Source: DATBLE01 sp963775695
Lineage (GTDB): Bacteria; Actinomycetota; Thermoleophilia; Gaiellales; Gaiellaceae
NCBI GenBank assembly: GCA_963775695.1
Contig: CAVZJU010000002.1
Span: 310,001-374,000, forward strand
Length of the DNA: 64,000 bases
Direction: 5' to 3'
This document shows, piece after piece, positions 36,724 to 44,451 of this stretch. The stretch's first letter is position 1, and each line of letters starts with the position of its first letter. A program made the position numbers and the translations under genes. The notes under the pieces were generated by a model. It saw nothing but the letters and a program-made list of their open reading frames with translations, did no database searches and was not told the DNA's origin.

Positions 36724-37536
36724 CTAGTGGCGGAAGCGCCGCAGAAACCGCAGCTGGCGTTCGAGGGAGGGTGCGGCGTCGGGCCGGCGGGCGACCGCGA
36801 CCATCAACGATGCGGCGACCCAGGAGGCGTAGACCGGGAGCGCCCGGTCGAGGAGTTCCTGGTCGTAGTTTCCGTAGGCGGCGGCGGCGATCCGGGCTTC
36901 CGGATCTGAATCGCGCGAGCGGTCGTCCAGTACGAGGGCGGCGAGGTCATATTCACGCGGCCCGCGGCACGCCGTCTCCAGGTCGTGCCAGACCGGCCCG
37001 GCGGGGGTCTGGATGCAGTTGAGGAGGTGGGCGTCTCCGTGCAGCGCTTGCCCCTCCGGGAGCTCGCGCGAGGCGAGTTCGCAGAGCAGTTCGACGTCGT
37101 CGGACGGCGCGAAAGGCTGGAGCATCGCTCGCACGTCTTCGGCGCGGCCTGCACGGGGCAGTTCGCCCTGGTAGTCGGCGAGCGTGTCGTGGATCGTGCG
37201 GAGCCCTCGGCCGGCTGCGGTCGCATCCAGCTTCCCGGCCTGCACGAGGTAGTTCCAGAAGACGAGCGTATGTCCGTCATGGCGGTGCGGGCCAGGCGGA
37301 AGCAGGTCGCTTGGCTGGACGACCGGTGCGCCCATCCGAGCCGCGTGCCGGGCGACAGTGAGTTCCCGTTCGACGTCGGCCGGATCGACACCGGGAGCGC
37401 CGCTGGTTACGCGCGCCACCACCGGCGACGGCCACAGGTGCACGAGAACATGCCACGCCTTGCTCAAGACGATCGGCCTTTCGCACTGCACGCCGTGGGT
37501 CTCAGCGACTGCAACCGCGGCGTCGACTGCACTCAT
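36724..37536 (-). CDS. APH-family phosphotransferase
   Basis: 270 residues. VLVHLWPSPVVARVTSG (nucleotide Lys region replaced by Arg), LPEGQALHGDAHLLNCIQTPAGPVWHDLETACRGPREYDLAAL (HGDxHxxN catalytic loop and the DLE Mg site) identify the family. It has a Gly-rich hinge region shifted from true aminoglycoside kinases, so the substrate could be a metabolite such as choline or thiamine-like compounds. The start is set at ATG 37536; the longer frame adds a non-family stretch. Confidence 0.75.
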   Translation of the reverse strand: MSAVDAAVAVAETHGVQCERPIVLSKAWHVLVHLWPSPVVARVTSGAPGVDPADVERELTVARHAARMGAPVVQPSDLLPPGPHRHDGHTLVFWNYLVQAGKLDATAAGRGLRTIHDTLADYQGELPRAGRAEDVRAMLQPFAPSDDVELLCELASRELPEGQALHGDAHLLNCIQTPAGPVWHDLETACRGPREYDLAALVLDDRSRDSDPEARIAAAAYGNYDQELLDRALPVYASWVAASLMVAVARRPDAAPSLERQLRFLRRFRH

Positions 37537-37728
37537 GACGCGATCGTAGACCGACGTTCTGGATCCCCTCGCTGCTTCCTCTCGGCTCGCGTCTGGGCCG
37601 TTCCAGACCAAGACGGAGCCCGCGATCGTCCTCGGTGCGTAACAGCGTTACGTGTCGAGGGCGAGCGTGCCGCTCCGGCGCCGTGTCTGGGGCGGCATCC
37701 GGCACCGGCTGAATTTCACATCAAGCCT

Positions 37729-38112
37729 CTAGTTCTCGTCGTGTTGCGCTGCGCCCTCGACCGGCGGTATCCAGCTCTCGCGCCGCTTCACCCAGATCTC
37801 GTCTTCGGGCTTCAGCTCGAAGGGCGCCTCATCCAGACTTCCGATCCGAATCTCGATGAGCGTGTCGTCGGGGTCGGCTGTGTCAACGAGCCGAGACCCA
37901 CAGCGGGGGCAGAAGCCGCGACCGTCATAGCTCGAGATCTCGCCGCTGATCTCAAACGCCTCGACGGGCCACTTCGCATACACACTGAACGCACTGCCAG
38001 ACTCCTTTCTGCAATCCGCGCAGTGGCAACGCCGGACGTACACAGGGTCACCGCGAACGCTGTAGCGGACCGCCCCGCAGAGACATCCGCCGGTGCGTAC
38101 TCCTGCCTCCAC
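37729..38112 (-). CDS. GFA/CENP-V family zinc protein
   Basis: 127 residues. GGCLCGAVRYSV, RRCHCADCRKESGSAF and GFCPRCGSRLVDTADPD supply the Cys ligands (CxC, CxxC, CxxC) of the glutathione-dependent formaldehyde-activating fold. Actinobacteria lack glutathione, so the substrate is likely another thiol adduct or unrelated. It has a paralogue at 56073-56492 outside the island. Confidence 0.85.
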   Translation of the reverse strand: MEAGVRTGGCLCGAVRYSVRGDPVYVRRCHCADCRKESGSAFSVYAKWPVEAFEISGEISSYDGRGFCPRCGSRLVDTADPDDTLIEIRIGSLDEAPFELKPEDEIWVKRRESWIPPVEGAAQHDEN

Positions 38113-38123
38113 GCGCCCGAATG

Positions 38124-38668
38124 CTACGCCCAGGGCAGACGAGCCCAGTTCGGCGGCCGCTCTCGCCGGAACCGCTCGACCGTCGCGTACGCCTGCCTCC
38201 AGTCGGAGGTCTCCTCCGCCACGCTCGCGCCGTAGCGCGCCGCGAGCTCCGACACCGGGTAGTGCCCTCCCGGGCCCGAGCGCGAACCGACCATCAGGAT
38301 CACACAGGGCCCCTTGCCCGCACCCACGAAGGCGTGCTCGGTCCAGGGGGAGAGTGGAAGAAGTCCCAGGGCCGGAGGCGTCGCTCCTCGCCCTCGACGA
38401 GCAGCGTGCACTCCCCTGAAAGGACGAGGAACGCCTCCTGGTTCGACTCGGCGTGGTAGAGGCCGGTCTGGCCAGGCTCCAGGACGGTGACGTTGATCCC
38501 GAACTGCGCGAACTCGACCGGCGGGTCGCCGTACTCGCTCTCGAAGGCGCACCTCAGGCCCCTCCTCTCGGAGAACCACCACTCGGCGTCGCGCACGTTC
38601 ACGACGAACCAGCCCTCCGTGACGGGCGCAAGTCCTGAGCCGGCGTCCTCGAGCTGTGCTTGGCGCAC
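38124..38668 (-). CDS. Cupin-domain protein, frame interrupted
   Basis: GTG 38668 gives RQAQLEDAGSGLAPVTEGWFVVNVRDAEWW, the N-terminus of a common two-motif cupin; HAESNQEAFLVLSGECTLLVEGEERRLRPWDFFHSP holds the first metal motif. A five-C run at 38346-38350 (G on the plus strand) appears one base short: adding one restores PPWTEHAFVGAGKGPCVILMVG and the rest to 38124. Likely sequence error. Small-molecule or sugar binding is expected; function unknown. Confidence 0.75.
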
Positions 38669-38694
38669 GGACGCGATTGTCGCAGTGACAGGTC

Positions 38695-38732
38695 TCCGAT
38701 GTGAGCGAGTGCTCGACAATGACGCCCGAGTG
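38695..38732 (+). repeat. Island repeat S6
   Basis: AGTGCTCGACAATGACGCC then CGAGTG; CTCG pairs with CGAG. Between divergent genes. Confidence 0.6.
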
Positions 38733-38832
38733 TGATGTCGCCGCCGCGGATGCGGTACCGGTGCGCGGATGCCGGCAGCGCCGCGTGGGTGTTGCTGTGA
38801 GAGACTTCGGCGATGCCACGATCGGTGTCGAT

Positions 38833-39681
38833 GTGACGTTCGACCCGGTCGAATACAAGGAGACGACGAGGCGGCAGTGGCAGGAGACGGCAGCGGCGTG
38901 GGATCGTTGGGGGCCGACGCTCGAGAGCTGGCTCGGCGAGGCCACGGAGCTCATGCTCGACCTTGCCGGGGTCGTCGAGGGCGCGCACGTCCTCGACGTG
39001 GCGGCGGGAGCCGGCGGCCAGACGATCGCGGCAGCGCGCCGCGTTGGCGATCGCGGCGCGGTGCTCGCGACTGACATCTCGTCGAACATTCTCGAGCATC
39101 TCGCCCGCGGGGCGCGCACGGCCGGGCTCTCGAACGTCTCCACGCGCACGATGGACGGCGAGAACCTCGAAGTCGAGGATGAGTCGTTCGACGCGGTCGT
39201 CTCGCGCGTCGGACTCATCTACTTCCCCGACCGGCAGCGGGCGCTTGGCGAGATGCGCCGCGCGTTGCGTGACGGCGGCCGCGTCGCGTCGATCGTGTAC
39301 TCGACACCGGAACGCAACGCGTTCTTCTCGATTCCCGTAGCCGTCATCCGCCGCGTCGCGGGTCTCGCCGCACCCGCGCCCGGGATGCCGGGCCCGTTCA
39401 GCCTGGGCCAGCCTGGCGCCCTGGCAGACGCGTACCAGTCGGCCGGCCTCCGCGGCACCGAGGTGGAGACGGTCGAGGCCCCGCTGCGCTTCGCGACCAC
39501 GGCCGATTGCGTCCGCTTCGAACGGGAGTCGTTCGGCGCGCTCCACGCCATGCTTGACGGCGTCTCCGAGAAAGCGCGTGAGGAGGCATGGGCAGAGATC
39601 GAGGAGGAACTGGGGCAGTTCGAGGGGCCAGACGGATTCGTCGGGCCATGCGAACTCATCGTTGGAGCCGCGGCGAGATAG
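38833..39681 (+). CDS. SAM-dependent methyltransferase, UbiE/COQ5-like
   Basis: 282 residues. AHVLDVAAGAGGQTIAAARRVG is motif I, VLATDISSNILEHLARGA motif II, ESFDAVVSRVGLIYFPDRQRALGEMRRALRDGGRVASIVYS motifs III-IV. The C-terminal lid is ordinary. GTG 38833 begins the family N-terminus (FDPVEYKETTRRQWQETAAAWDRWGP); an upstream GTG at 38797 is possible. Substrate unknown. Single gene between S6 and S7. Confidence 0.8.
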   Translation: MTFDPVEYKETTRRQWQETAAAWDRWGPTLESWLGEATELMLDLAGVVEGAHVLDVAAGAGGQTIAAARRVGDRGAVLATDISSNILEHLARGARTAGLSNVSTRTMDGENLEVEDESFDAVVSRVGLIYFPDRQRALGEMRRALRDGGRVASIVYSTPERNAFFSIPVAVIRRVAGLAAPAPGMPGPFSLGQPGALADAYQSAGLRGTEVETVEAPLRFATTADCVRFERESFGALHAMLDGVSEKAREEAWAEIEEELGQFEGPDGFVGPCELIVGAAAR

Positions 39682-39726
39682 GTCTCGGCCCCGCCGACAG
39701 CGGAGAAAGCGGAGAGCGAGCACGAC

Positions 39727-39763
39727 CCTCGACCGGGCCAGTGTTCGGCGATGAGGCCCGAAC
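39727..39763 (+). repeat. Island repeat S7
   Basis: AGTGTTCGGCGATGAGGCC then CGAAC; GTTCGG pairs with CCGAAC. Between two plus-strand genes. Confidence 0.7.
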
Positions 39764-39814
39764 GGCGGCGTTATGCTTCTTTGCTTGTCGTAGCCGGGAG
39801 AGAAGTCACGGGAA

Positions 39815-40105
39815 ATGCAGGGTGTGATCGTCGAGTTCGAGTACGGGGACGACTTTGATCCGGCCCGCGTTGCGGGGATCGCGCATGAGGCTCGCGCGCG
39901 TTTCGAGGGCCTGCCGGGGCTCCGCCAGAAAGCCTTCACGGTCGATGAGCAGAACCGCCGCGCCATGAATGTGTACCTGTGGGACTCCGAGGAGCTTGCG
40001 CGCGGATTCTTCAGCGACGAACTCGTCGAACGGGTCGCTGGTCTGTACGGCGTGCGTCCGACTGTCTCGTTCGTCGAAGTCGCCGAGCTGGTCGACAACG
40101 GGTAG
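39815..40105 (+). CDS. YdhR/ABM-type small protein
   Basis: 96 residues. VIVEFEYGDDFDPARVAGIAHEARARFEGLPGLRQKAFTVDEQNRRAMNVYLWDSEELARGFFSDELVERVAGLYGVRPTVSFVEVAELVD is a complete dimeric alpha+beta-barrel protein resembling YdhR mono-oxygenase-like proteins. The only gene of its segment, between S7 and S8, so this unit of about 430 bp is the smallest complete 'cassette'. Function unknown. Confidence 0.7.
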   Translation: MQGVIVEFEYGDDFDPARVAGIAHEARARFEGLPGLRQKAFTVDEQNRRAMNVYLWDSEELARGFFSDELVERVAGLYGVRPTVSFVEVAELVDNG

Positions 40106-40160
40106 CGCGGCTGCCTTCTAACGCCGGGCGCGCTCTGTCACGGACGCTCCGAGGACAGAG

Positions 40161-40198
40161 CGTTGTGCTGCGCCAGCGTTCGGGAATGTCCCCAGAAG
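40161..40198 (+). repeat. Island repeat S8
   Basis: AGCGTTCGGGAATGTCCCC then AGAAG, preceded by GCTG-CGC-CAGC. Between convergent genes. Confidence 0.7.
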
Positions 40199-40209
40199 GG
40201 GCGGCTGTA

Positions 40210-41103
40210 CTACCTGCCGACGGGGCGAAGCTCTCCGGTCTGGGAGCGTGCTTCGTACCAGGTGGTCGTTGAGGTTGGTTGGAAGCCGAGATCCTGGTAT
40301 AGGGCGGCAGCGGGTTCGGTTCCGTATGCGATCTTCATCCGCTGTGCGCCCTTCTTCGCCAGGCGATCGATTCCCGCTGTCAGCATCGCTTTTGCAAGAC
40401 CGCGCCGTTGATACTCGTCCTCGACTCTGACGGGCTCGACCAACCCCACTTTCGTCACCGGGTCGAACCAATAGAGCGAGTAGCCGGCGACTCGCCCGTC
40501 GACTGCCTCGACAGCGAGGTCGAGTTCGGGGTCGTACAGCGGGCACTGACCAAGGCGCACTTCCACTTCGTCGCCGTTCCGGTGGCGCATCGGATGCGGC
40601 ATGCCTCTTCGCTGAGTGCGGTCGACGAGGGCGAAGCCCTCGGCAGGCGACTGCACGCTTGGACGATCATCGGCATTCATCCACGCGACACTGTCCGACT
40701 CCCCGGCAACGAGGCCGGAACCCTCGACCAGCTCCTTCAAAGCGAGCTCGTCGTCGCGTACGGGCACGTCAAACGCATCGACTGCGTGCGCGCCTGGTTC
40801 GTCCAATGCCCGTGCCCACACGAGGTCCGGCTCCGGACCTGACGCGCGCGGAACGATGATCGGGTCACACTGCCATGAGGTGTCCGTCCAACTCGTCAGC
40901 AGCACCCCAGCGACGGGCCCTTGACTATCTACCCAGAAAAGCTGCTCGACACCGTCAGAGCGCCTCGCCTTCCGCCACCACCACTGCACATCCGCGGCTT
41001 CCCAGTTACCTGCCTGCCGATCAGCCAGACGAGCGCGCTGCAGCAGCTCCGTGGCCAGCATCAGCGCTTCGTGCCCGGCGGCTCTGACCTCCCGTATCGA
41101 CAC
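40210..41103 (-). CDS. GNAT acetyltransferase with N-terminal extension
   Basis: 297 residues from GTG 41103. The first ~165 residues are a degenerate GNAT-like half with no clear acetyl-CoA loop; the C-terminal half has VRVEDEYQRRGLAKAMLTAGIDRLAKKGAQRMKIAYGTEPAAALYQDLGFQ, with the R/QxxGxG/A pyrophosphate loop and the YxxxGF end. This double-GNAT layout is found in mycothiol-synthase-like and other tandem acetyltransferases. Acceptor unknown. Confidence 0.75.
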   Translation of the reverse strand: MSIREVRAAGHEALMLATELLQRARLADRQAGNWEAADVQWWWRKARRSDGVEQLFWVDSQGPVAGVLLTSWTDTSWQCDPIIVPRASGPEPDLVWARALDEPGAHAVDAFDVPVRDDELALKELVEGSGLVAGESDSVAWMNADDRPSVQSPAEGFALVDRTQRRGMPHPMRHRNGDEVEVRLGQCPLYDPELDLAVEAVDGRVAGYSLYWFDPVTKVGLVEPVRVEDEYQRRGLAKAMLTAGIDRLAKKGAQRMKIAYGTEPAAALYQDLGFQPTSTTTWYEARSQTGELRPVGR

Positions 41104-41160
41104 TTCTCTCTTCTCCCGGGCTCGCCCTCTCCCATAACACCTGAGCACTAAACATAGGCG

Positions 41161-41198
41161 TCGTCGACTGGGCCAGTGTTGCGAATGTCCCCCGACGA
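41161..41198 (+). repeat. Island repeat S9
   Basis: ACTGGGCCAGT is a perfect left palindrome, then GTTGCGAATGTCCCCC. The core is one base shorter than others. Confidence 0.6.
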
Positions 41199-41257
41199 CT
41201 GCGCCGACGATGCTGATGCGCCCGCTGAGTCTCTGATGAAAGCACTAGTCCCACCCC

Positions 41258-41329
41258 ACAACAAAGGAGCACCAGATGACGAGCAACGCACCTGGCGGCG
41301 GCCGCATCCTGGGCAGCCTGCGATGCTAG
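41258..41329 (+). pseudogene. Remnant of an SRPBCC gene start
   Basis: AACAAAGGAGCACCAGATGAC repeats the ribosome site and start of the SRPBCC gene at 31.95 kb. Codons from ATG 41276 read TSNAPGGGRILGSLRC and stop at 41329, matching TSDASPGTRILGSLRS there. The rest of the gene is gone; S10 follows within 25 nt. It is a relic of a second, related cassette. Confidence 0.75.
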
Positions 41330-41350
41330 AGCGGGTGCGCTGGTGAAAGT

Positions 41351-41388
41351 ACCTCCTGTGCCGAGTGTTCAGGAATGTCGCTTGAGCC
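41351..41388 (+). repeat. Island repeat S10
   Basis: AGTGTTCAGGAATGTCGC then TTGAGC. A shorter related piece, GCGACTGTTCAGGGAGCG, follows at 41424-41441. Confidence 0.6.
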
Positions 41389-41552
41389 GAGTGCCCGTGT
41401 TCGAGCACGCTCCGGCAATGGGCGACTGTTCAGGGAGCGGTGATTAGCTGGTGGCGCCGCCGGGCGTGATCGACTCGATCACTGCTTCTCCTCATGGACG
41501 ACGACGGGGCGCCCGTTCTTCTCCGATCGGGCGTATTTGGCGAATCCGTGCT

Positions 41553-41914
41553 TCAGTTCGCCGCCCAGGCCTTGGCATCGTCGAGCTGGTCGAGCCCGAA
41601 GACGCGGACGTCGCCAGGGATCATCCATGCGAATGCCTTGACCGTGTGTTTCAGCCAATCCTTGTCGCTGACGACGGCCACCTTCTCCCACGCCTTCAGC
41701 TCACTGCCCCCAGCTTGGCGTCTTCCCACATCGCTCCCATCGTCCAGCCGTCGAACTCCTCACCCAGCACGTAGATGAACCGGATCTTCCCGCGCGCGTC
41801 CAGTCTTTCGCGGACAGCCGGGACGAGAACGCGTTCGTAATCGTCGTCCGTGACCTTTCCGCTCGCCTCCACACCGAGCACGTTGTCGGGCAAACCGTCC
41901 AGAACCCGGATCAC
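41553..41914 (-). CDS. SpoIIAA-like (STAS-fold) protein, frame interrupted
   Basis: About 120 residues. From GTG 41914: IRVLDGLPDNVLGVEASGKVTDDDYERVLVPAVRERL, then IRFIYVLGEEFDGWTMGAMWEDAKLG, then after one missing base in the C5 run at 41707-41711, SELKAWEKVAVVSDKDWLKHTVKAF and MIPGDVRVFGLDQLDDAKAW. This is the SpoIIAA-like family (PF11964) with CRAL-TRIO-like fold, of unknown role. The frame break is probably an error. Confidence 0.7.
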
Positions 41915-41962
41915 AGTCCACCCCCTTCTCACCTGTCGGCGTAAGAGCCTGCCGAGCGTACC

Positions 41963-42003
41963 GACTCTTGCCTGCGCGAGTGTTCACGAATGACGCCCGA
42001 ACC
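41963..42003 (+). repeat. Island repeat S11
   Basis: GACTCTTGCCTGCGCGAGTG closely matches S3 on the left, followed by TTCACGAATGACGCCCGAAC; GTTC pairs with GAAC. The last recognised copy. Confidence 0.7.
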
Positions 42004-42137
42004 GCCGTGGTTCTCGATGCGTGCGACGCTCAAGAGTTGTTGGCGGCCGAGGAAGAGCCCCAACGGCTCGTCATCAGCACTTGAGTTCAGCAGCCTCGGG
42101 GATCCCCAGCCGTCCATACGCAAGATAGACGCCACTC

Positions 42138-42470
42138 GTGCGGCGGTTGTCTCTCGACGGCAAGTTTCATGGAAGTCAAACCTGGACTGGCACGCTGAGC
42201 GTGCGGGGTTACGACTTCGACGTTACGGCGCCCGTGCTCACCGGTGCGGCCAACAAGACGGTCAAGGCGCAGAAAGGGTCGAGAGGCGCCCGCGTGACCT
42301 TCCGCGTCAAAGCGCAAGACGCCAGGGACGGCGCGCTACCGGTCTCGTGCAAGCCCCGGTCGGGCAGTCGATTCCCGATTGGCCGCACCGTAGTTGAGTG
42401 CGCCGCCACGGACTCGAGTGCAAACACCGCGCACGCGTCCTTCAGGATCACTGTAAGGCGGCCAAGCTAG
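42138..42470 (+). CDS. HYR-domain protein fragment
   Basis: 110 residues from GTG 42138. GYDFDVTAPVLTGAANKTVKAQKGSRGARVTFRVKAQDARDGALPVSCKPRSGSRFPIGRTVVECAATDSSANTAHASFRITV is a single hyalin repeat, an extracellular Ig-like domain with its two Cys. There is no signal peptide, so it is probably the C-terminal end of a larger secreted protein whose beginning was lost next to S11. Confidence 0.6.
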   Translation: MRRLSLDGKFHGSQTWTGTLSVRGYDFDVTAPVLTGAANKTVKAQKGSRGARVTFRVKAQDARDGALPVSCKPRSGSRFPIGRTVVECAATDSSANTAHASFRITVRRPS

Positions 42471-42775
42471 CTCTCCGGGCGATCGGCGCTGTGCCCGGAC
42501 CCTCCGTTGAGCACCGCGATCACACGCGGTGACGGCACGATCGCACTCCGAGAAGTCGCACCCACGAAGCCCAGGGCCAGGATCCCGATCGAGATGCGGG
42601 GATGACAGCTTGGTCTAGGTCCTCTCCGCGCAAACCCTGATGCCAGGCACTGCGGCGTGCGCCACGATCGCTCTTGATCGCACGAAGCACAAGGCCTCCA
42701 CGGCCGGCGAAAGGAGATGTCGGGCGGAGGCGACCAACGGCCTGAAACGCGAGTCAAGGAAGAGGAGGTAGACAG
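42471..42775. other. Gene-free stretch
   Basis: No clear gene. The minus strand ends in a short protein-like tail (ISIGILALGFVGATSRSAIVPSPRVIAVL, stop at 42468) with no start, possibly another remnant. AGGAGG at 42763-42768 serves the next gene. Confidence 0.3.
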
Positions 42776-43318
42776 ATGGCAATCGGACCTGTTCAGCTGC
42801 TGGTGCTCGGGTTCGAGCATCCGGACTTCCACGGTGAGGTGATCGAGGAGCTGGAGAAGCTCCGGGAGAGCGACACCGTGCGCGTGATCGACGCACTCGC
42901 GGTGTACAAGGACGTCGCGGGTGAGATCGAGGTCATGCACCTGAGCAACCTGACGAAGGAGGAGGCAATCGAGGTCGGTACCAAGGTCGGCGCCCTGATC
43001 GGTCTCGGTATCGAGGGCGAGAAAGGCTTCGAAGCGGGTGCCGAGCGCGGCGCGGAGGCCGGCGCAGAAGGGCTCAGCGTCTTCTCCGACGACCTCGCCT
43101 GGGACGTCCTCGAGGACATCCCGAACGACTCGGCCGCGGCGCTGCTCCTGATCGAGCACCACTGGGCGGTGCCGCTGCGGGACGCGATCCTGCGTGCCGG
43201 CGGCATCGGCCTGGCCGACGGCTTCATCCACCCGGACGATCTCGTCGCGATCGGGGTCGCCACGGCGGAGGAGGCCGAACAGCTCGCGGCCATGCACCCG
43301 ACTCCGGTCGCCGTCTAG
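42776..43318 (+). CDS. DUF6325-type (DUF1269-like) protein
   Basis: 180 residues. AIGPVQLLVLGFEHPDFHGEVIEELEKLRESDTVRVIDALAVYKDVAGEIEVMHLSNLTKEEA is the family start; a Gly/Ala-rich segment (ALIGLGIEGEKGFEAGAERGAEAG) in the middle replaces the membrane-like stretch of DUF1269, and EHHWAVPLRDAILRAGGIGLADGFIHPDDLVAIG ends it. Family members are common stress-linked actinobacterial proteins of unknown role. Strong ribosome site. Confidence 0.75.
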   Translation: MAIGPVQLLVLGFEHPDFHGEVIEELEKLRESDTVRVIDALAVYKDVAGEIEVMHLSNLTKEEAIEVGTKVGALIGLGIEGEKGFEAGAERGAEAGAEGLSVFSDDLAWDVLEDIPNDSAAALLLIEHHWAVPLRDAILRAGGIGLADGFIHPDDLVAIGVATAEEAEQLAAMHPTPVAV

Positions 43319-43363
43319 CCGGGTCGCTCGAGGAGACCACTCATACTCGAATGGAGGTCGAAA

Positions 43364-43420
43364 ATGCTGGCCCGCAGAGTCGCACGGCGCACGGCACGGC
43401 GCACCGCACGGCGCCGGTAA
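43364..43420 (+). CDS. Possible 18-residue Arg-rich micro-protein
   Basis: ATG 43364 to TAA 43418-43420 reads LARRVARRTARRTARRR, a run of R-R-x-A units. GGAGGTC lies 8 nt upstream. Short basic peptides after DUF1269/DUF6325 genes are seen elsewhere in actinobacteria, as I recall, but this could be a chance repeat. Confidence 0.35.
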   Translation: MLARRVARRTARRTARRR

Positions 43421-43441
43421 TCACCTAGGCACGCCATCGGT

Positions 43442-43471
43442 GCCTCCCGCCGGCCGACGTCGGCGGGAGGC
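43442..43471 (+). terminator. Terminator-like hairpin
   Basis: GCCTCCCGCCG (43442-43452) pairs perfectly with CGGCGGGAGGC (43461-43471), after the DUF6325 unit. Confidence 0.7.
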
Positions 43472-43513
43472 CGGGGCCGGGACTGCCCTGAGCGGTTGGT
43501 CTACTCTCGCGCG

Positions 43514-43963
43514 GTGGTTTCTCTCCGGCCGATCACCGACGCGAATCGGGAAGCGGTCGAGGCCCTTGCCGTAACGCCGGATCAGGGACGGTTCGTCAGC
43601 GGTGTGCGCGAGTCGATTCTCGAGGCGGCGGAGGAGCCGGACGCTCGGGCCCTCTACTGGGCGATCTACGCCGACGAGACGCCGGTCGGGTTCGTGATGA
43701 TCGCCGACGAGGTCGGCAGCCCCGACTACATCGCCCACTATCTCTGGAAGCTGCTCATCGACACGCGTTACCAGCAACGATGCTTCGGTACGGCAACGCT
43801 CGACCTGATCGCCGAGTACTTCCGGAGCCGGGGCGTCGGCACGATGTGGACGAGCGCCGGACAGGGCGACGGCAGCCCGGTCACGTTCTACGAGCGATAC
43901 GGCTTCGAACGAACCGGAGATCTCCATGGCAACGAGACCCTGCTTCGGTTGGAGATCTCCTAG
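43514..43963 (+). CDS. GNAT acetyltransferase (spermidine-type)
   Basis: 149 residues. VSLRPITDANREAVEALAVTPDQGRFV is the start typical of SpeG/BltD-like members, YLWKLLIDTRYQQRCFGTATLDLIAEYF carries motif A with an altered RCFGTA loop instead of RGxGxG, and PVTFYERYGFERTG the end. GTG 43514 lies 6-8 nt after TACTCT, so the mRNA may be leaderless. Its first ~60 bp, promoter included, recur truncated at 27.58 kb. Confidence 0.8.
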   Translation: MVSLRPITDANREAVEALAVTPDQGRFVSGVRESILEAAEEPDARALYWAIYADETPVGFVMIADEVGSPDYIAHYLWKLLIDTRYQQRCFGTATLDLIAEYFRSRGVGTMWTSAGQGDGSPVTFYERYGFERTGDLHGNETLLRLEIS

Positions 43964-44037
43964 CACCAGCGCAACGCGCGGGCCATACGATTTGGGCTCA
44001 GGCGGCCCGGGTCTCTTCCTCTAACCTTCGGAGCGTG

Positions 44038-44451
44038 ATGAACGGCGAGGCCGCTTCAGCGAACATCACCAAGCGGATCGAAGAGCTGGGGGATTGGAAA
44101 GGGGAGACCCTCGCTCGGGTCCGGCAGCTGATCCACGATGCCGACCCCGACATCCAAGAGGAGTGGAAATGGGAGAAGCCGAAGTCTCCTGGAACCCCCG
44201 TCTGGTCTCATGACGGCGGTGTCTGCACGGGGGAGTCGTACAAGCAGGTCGTGAAGCTCACCTTCTTTCGCGGAGCCTCCATCGAGGACCCGAAGAAGCT
44301 CTTCAATTCCAGCCTGGAAGGGAACACGCGGCGTGCGATCGACCTCCGCGAGGGGGAGAAGATCGACGAAGCCGCCTTCAAGCGACTCGTCCGCGCCGCG
44401 GTGGCGGCCAACTCCGCAGCGCGCGCTCAACGGGCAGCGAAGAAGAAGTAG
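44038..44451 (+). CDS. DUF1801 (YdhG-like) protein
   Basis: 137 residues. ITKRIEELGDWKGETLARVRQLIHDADPDIQEEWKWEKPKSPGTPVWSHDGGVCTGESYKQVVKLTFFRGASIEDPKKLFNSSLEGNTRRAIDLREGEKIDEAAFKRLVRAAV covers the whole domain. Members are small frataxin-like-fold proteins, some linked to iron handling; function unresolved. The Lys/Arg tail is usual. Confidence 0.8.
   Translation: MNGEAASANITKRIEELGDWKGETLARVRQLIHDADPDIQEEWKWEKPKSPGTPVWSHDGGVCTGESYKQVVKLTFFRGASIEDPKKLFNSSLEGNTRRAIDLREGEKIDEAAFKRLVRAAVAANSAARAQRAAKKK

Larger units (their letters stand above)
28404..42003 (+). mobile_element. Cassette-array-like accessory island with eleven oriented repeats
   Basis: Eleven ~40-bp repeats in one orientation separate unrelated small genes read on either strand. 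Each repeat has two adjacent short palindromes, the second around GTTC..AATG..GAAC. The content (GNAT, VOC, GFA, SRPBCC, phosphotransferases, cupin, methyltransferase) is what integron cassettes usually carry. No integron integrase, attI or canonical attC R boxes (GTTRRRY) were found, so this is a resemblance, not an identification. Two insertion sequences interrupt it. Confidence 0.5.

Noticed and set aside
33828..37536. Calling the two phosphotransferases antibiotic-resistance genes
   Set aside because: Family membership is clear but chromosomal relatives often have other substrates; no resistance can be claimed from sequence alone.
28404..42003. Island repeats as canonical integron attC sites
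   Set aside because: The R-box consensus GTTRRRY/RYYYAAC is not met (GTTCRGG has C at the first R) and no integrase or attI is present, so I do not call an integron.
28404..42003. Island repeats as a CRISPR array
   Set aside because: Spacing is 0.2-3 kb and the intervals are genes; there are no cas genes.
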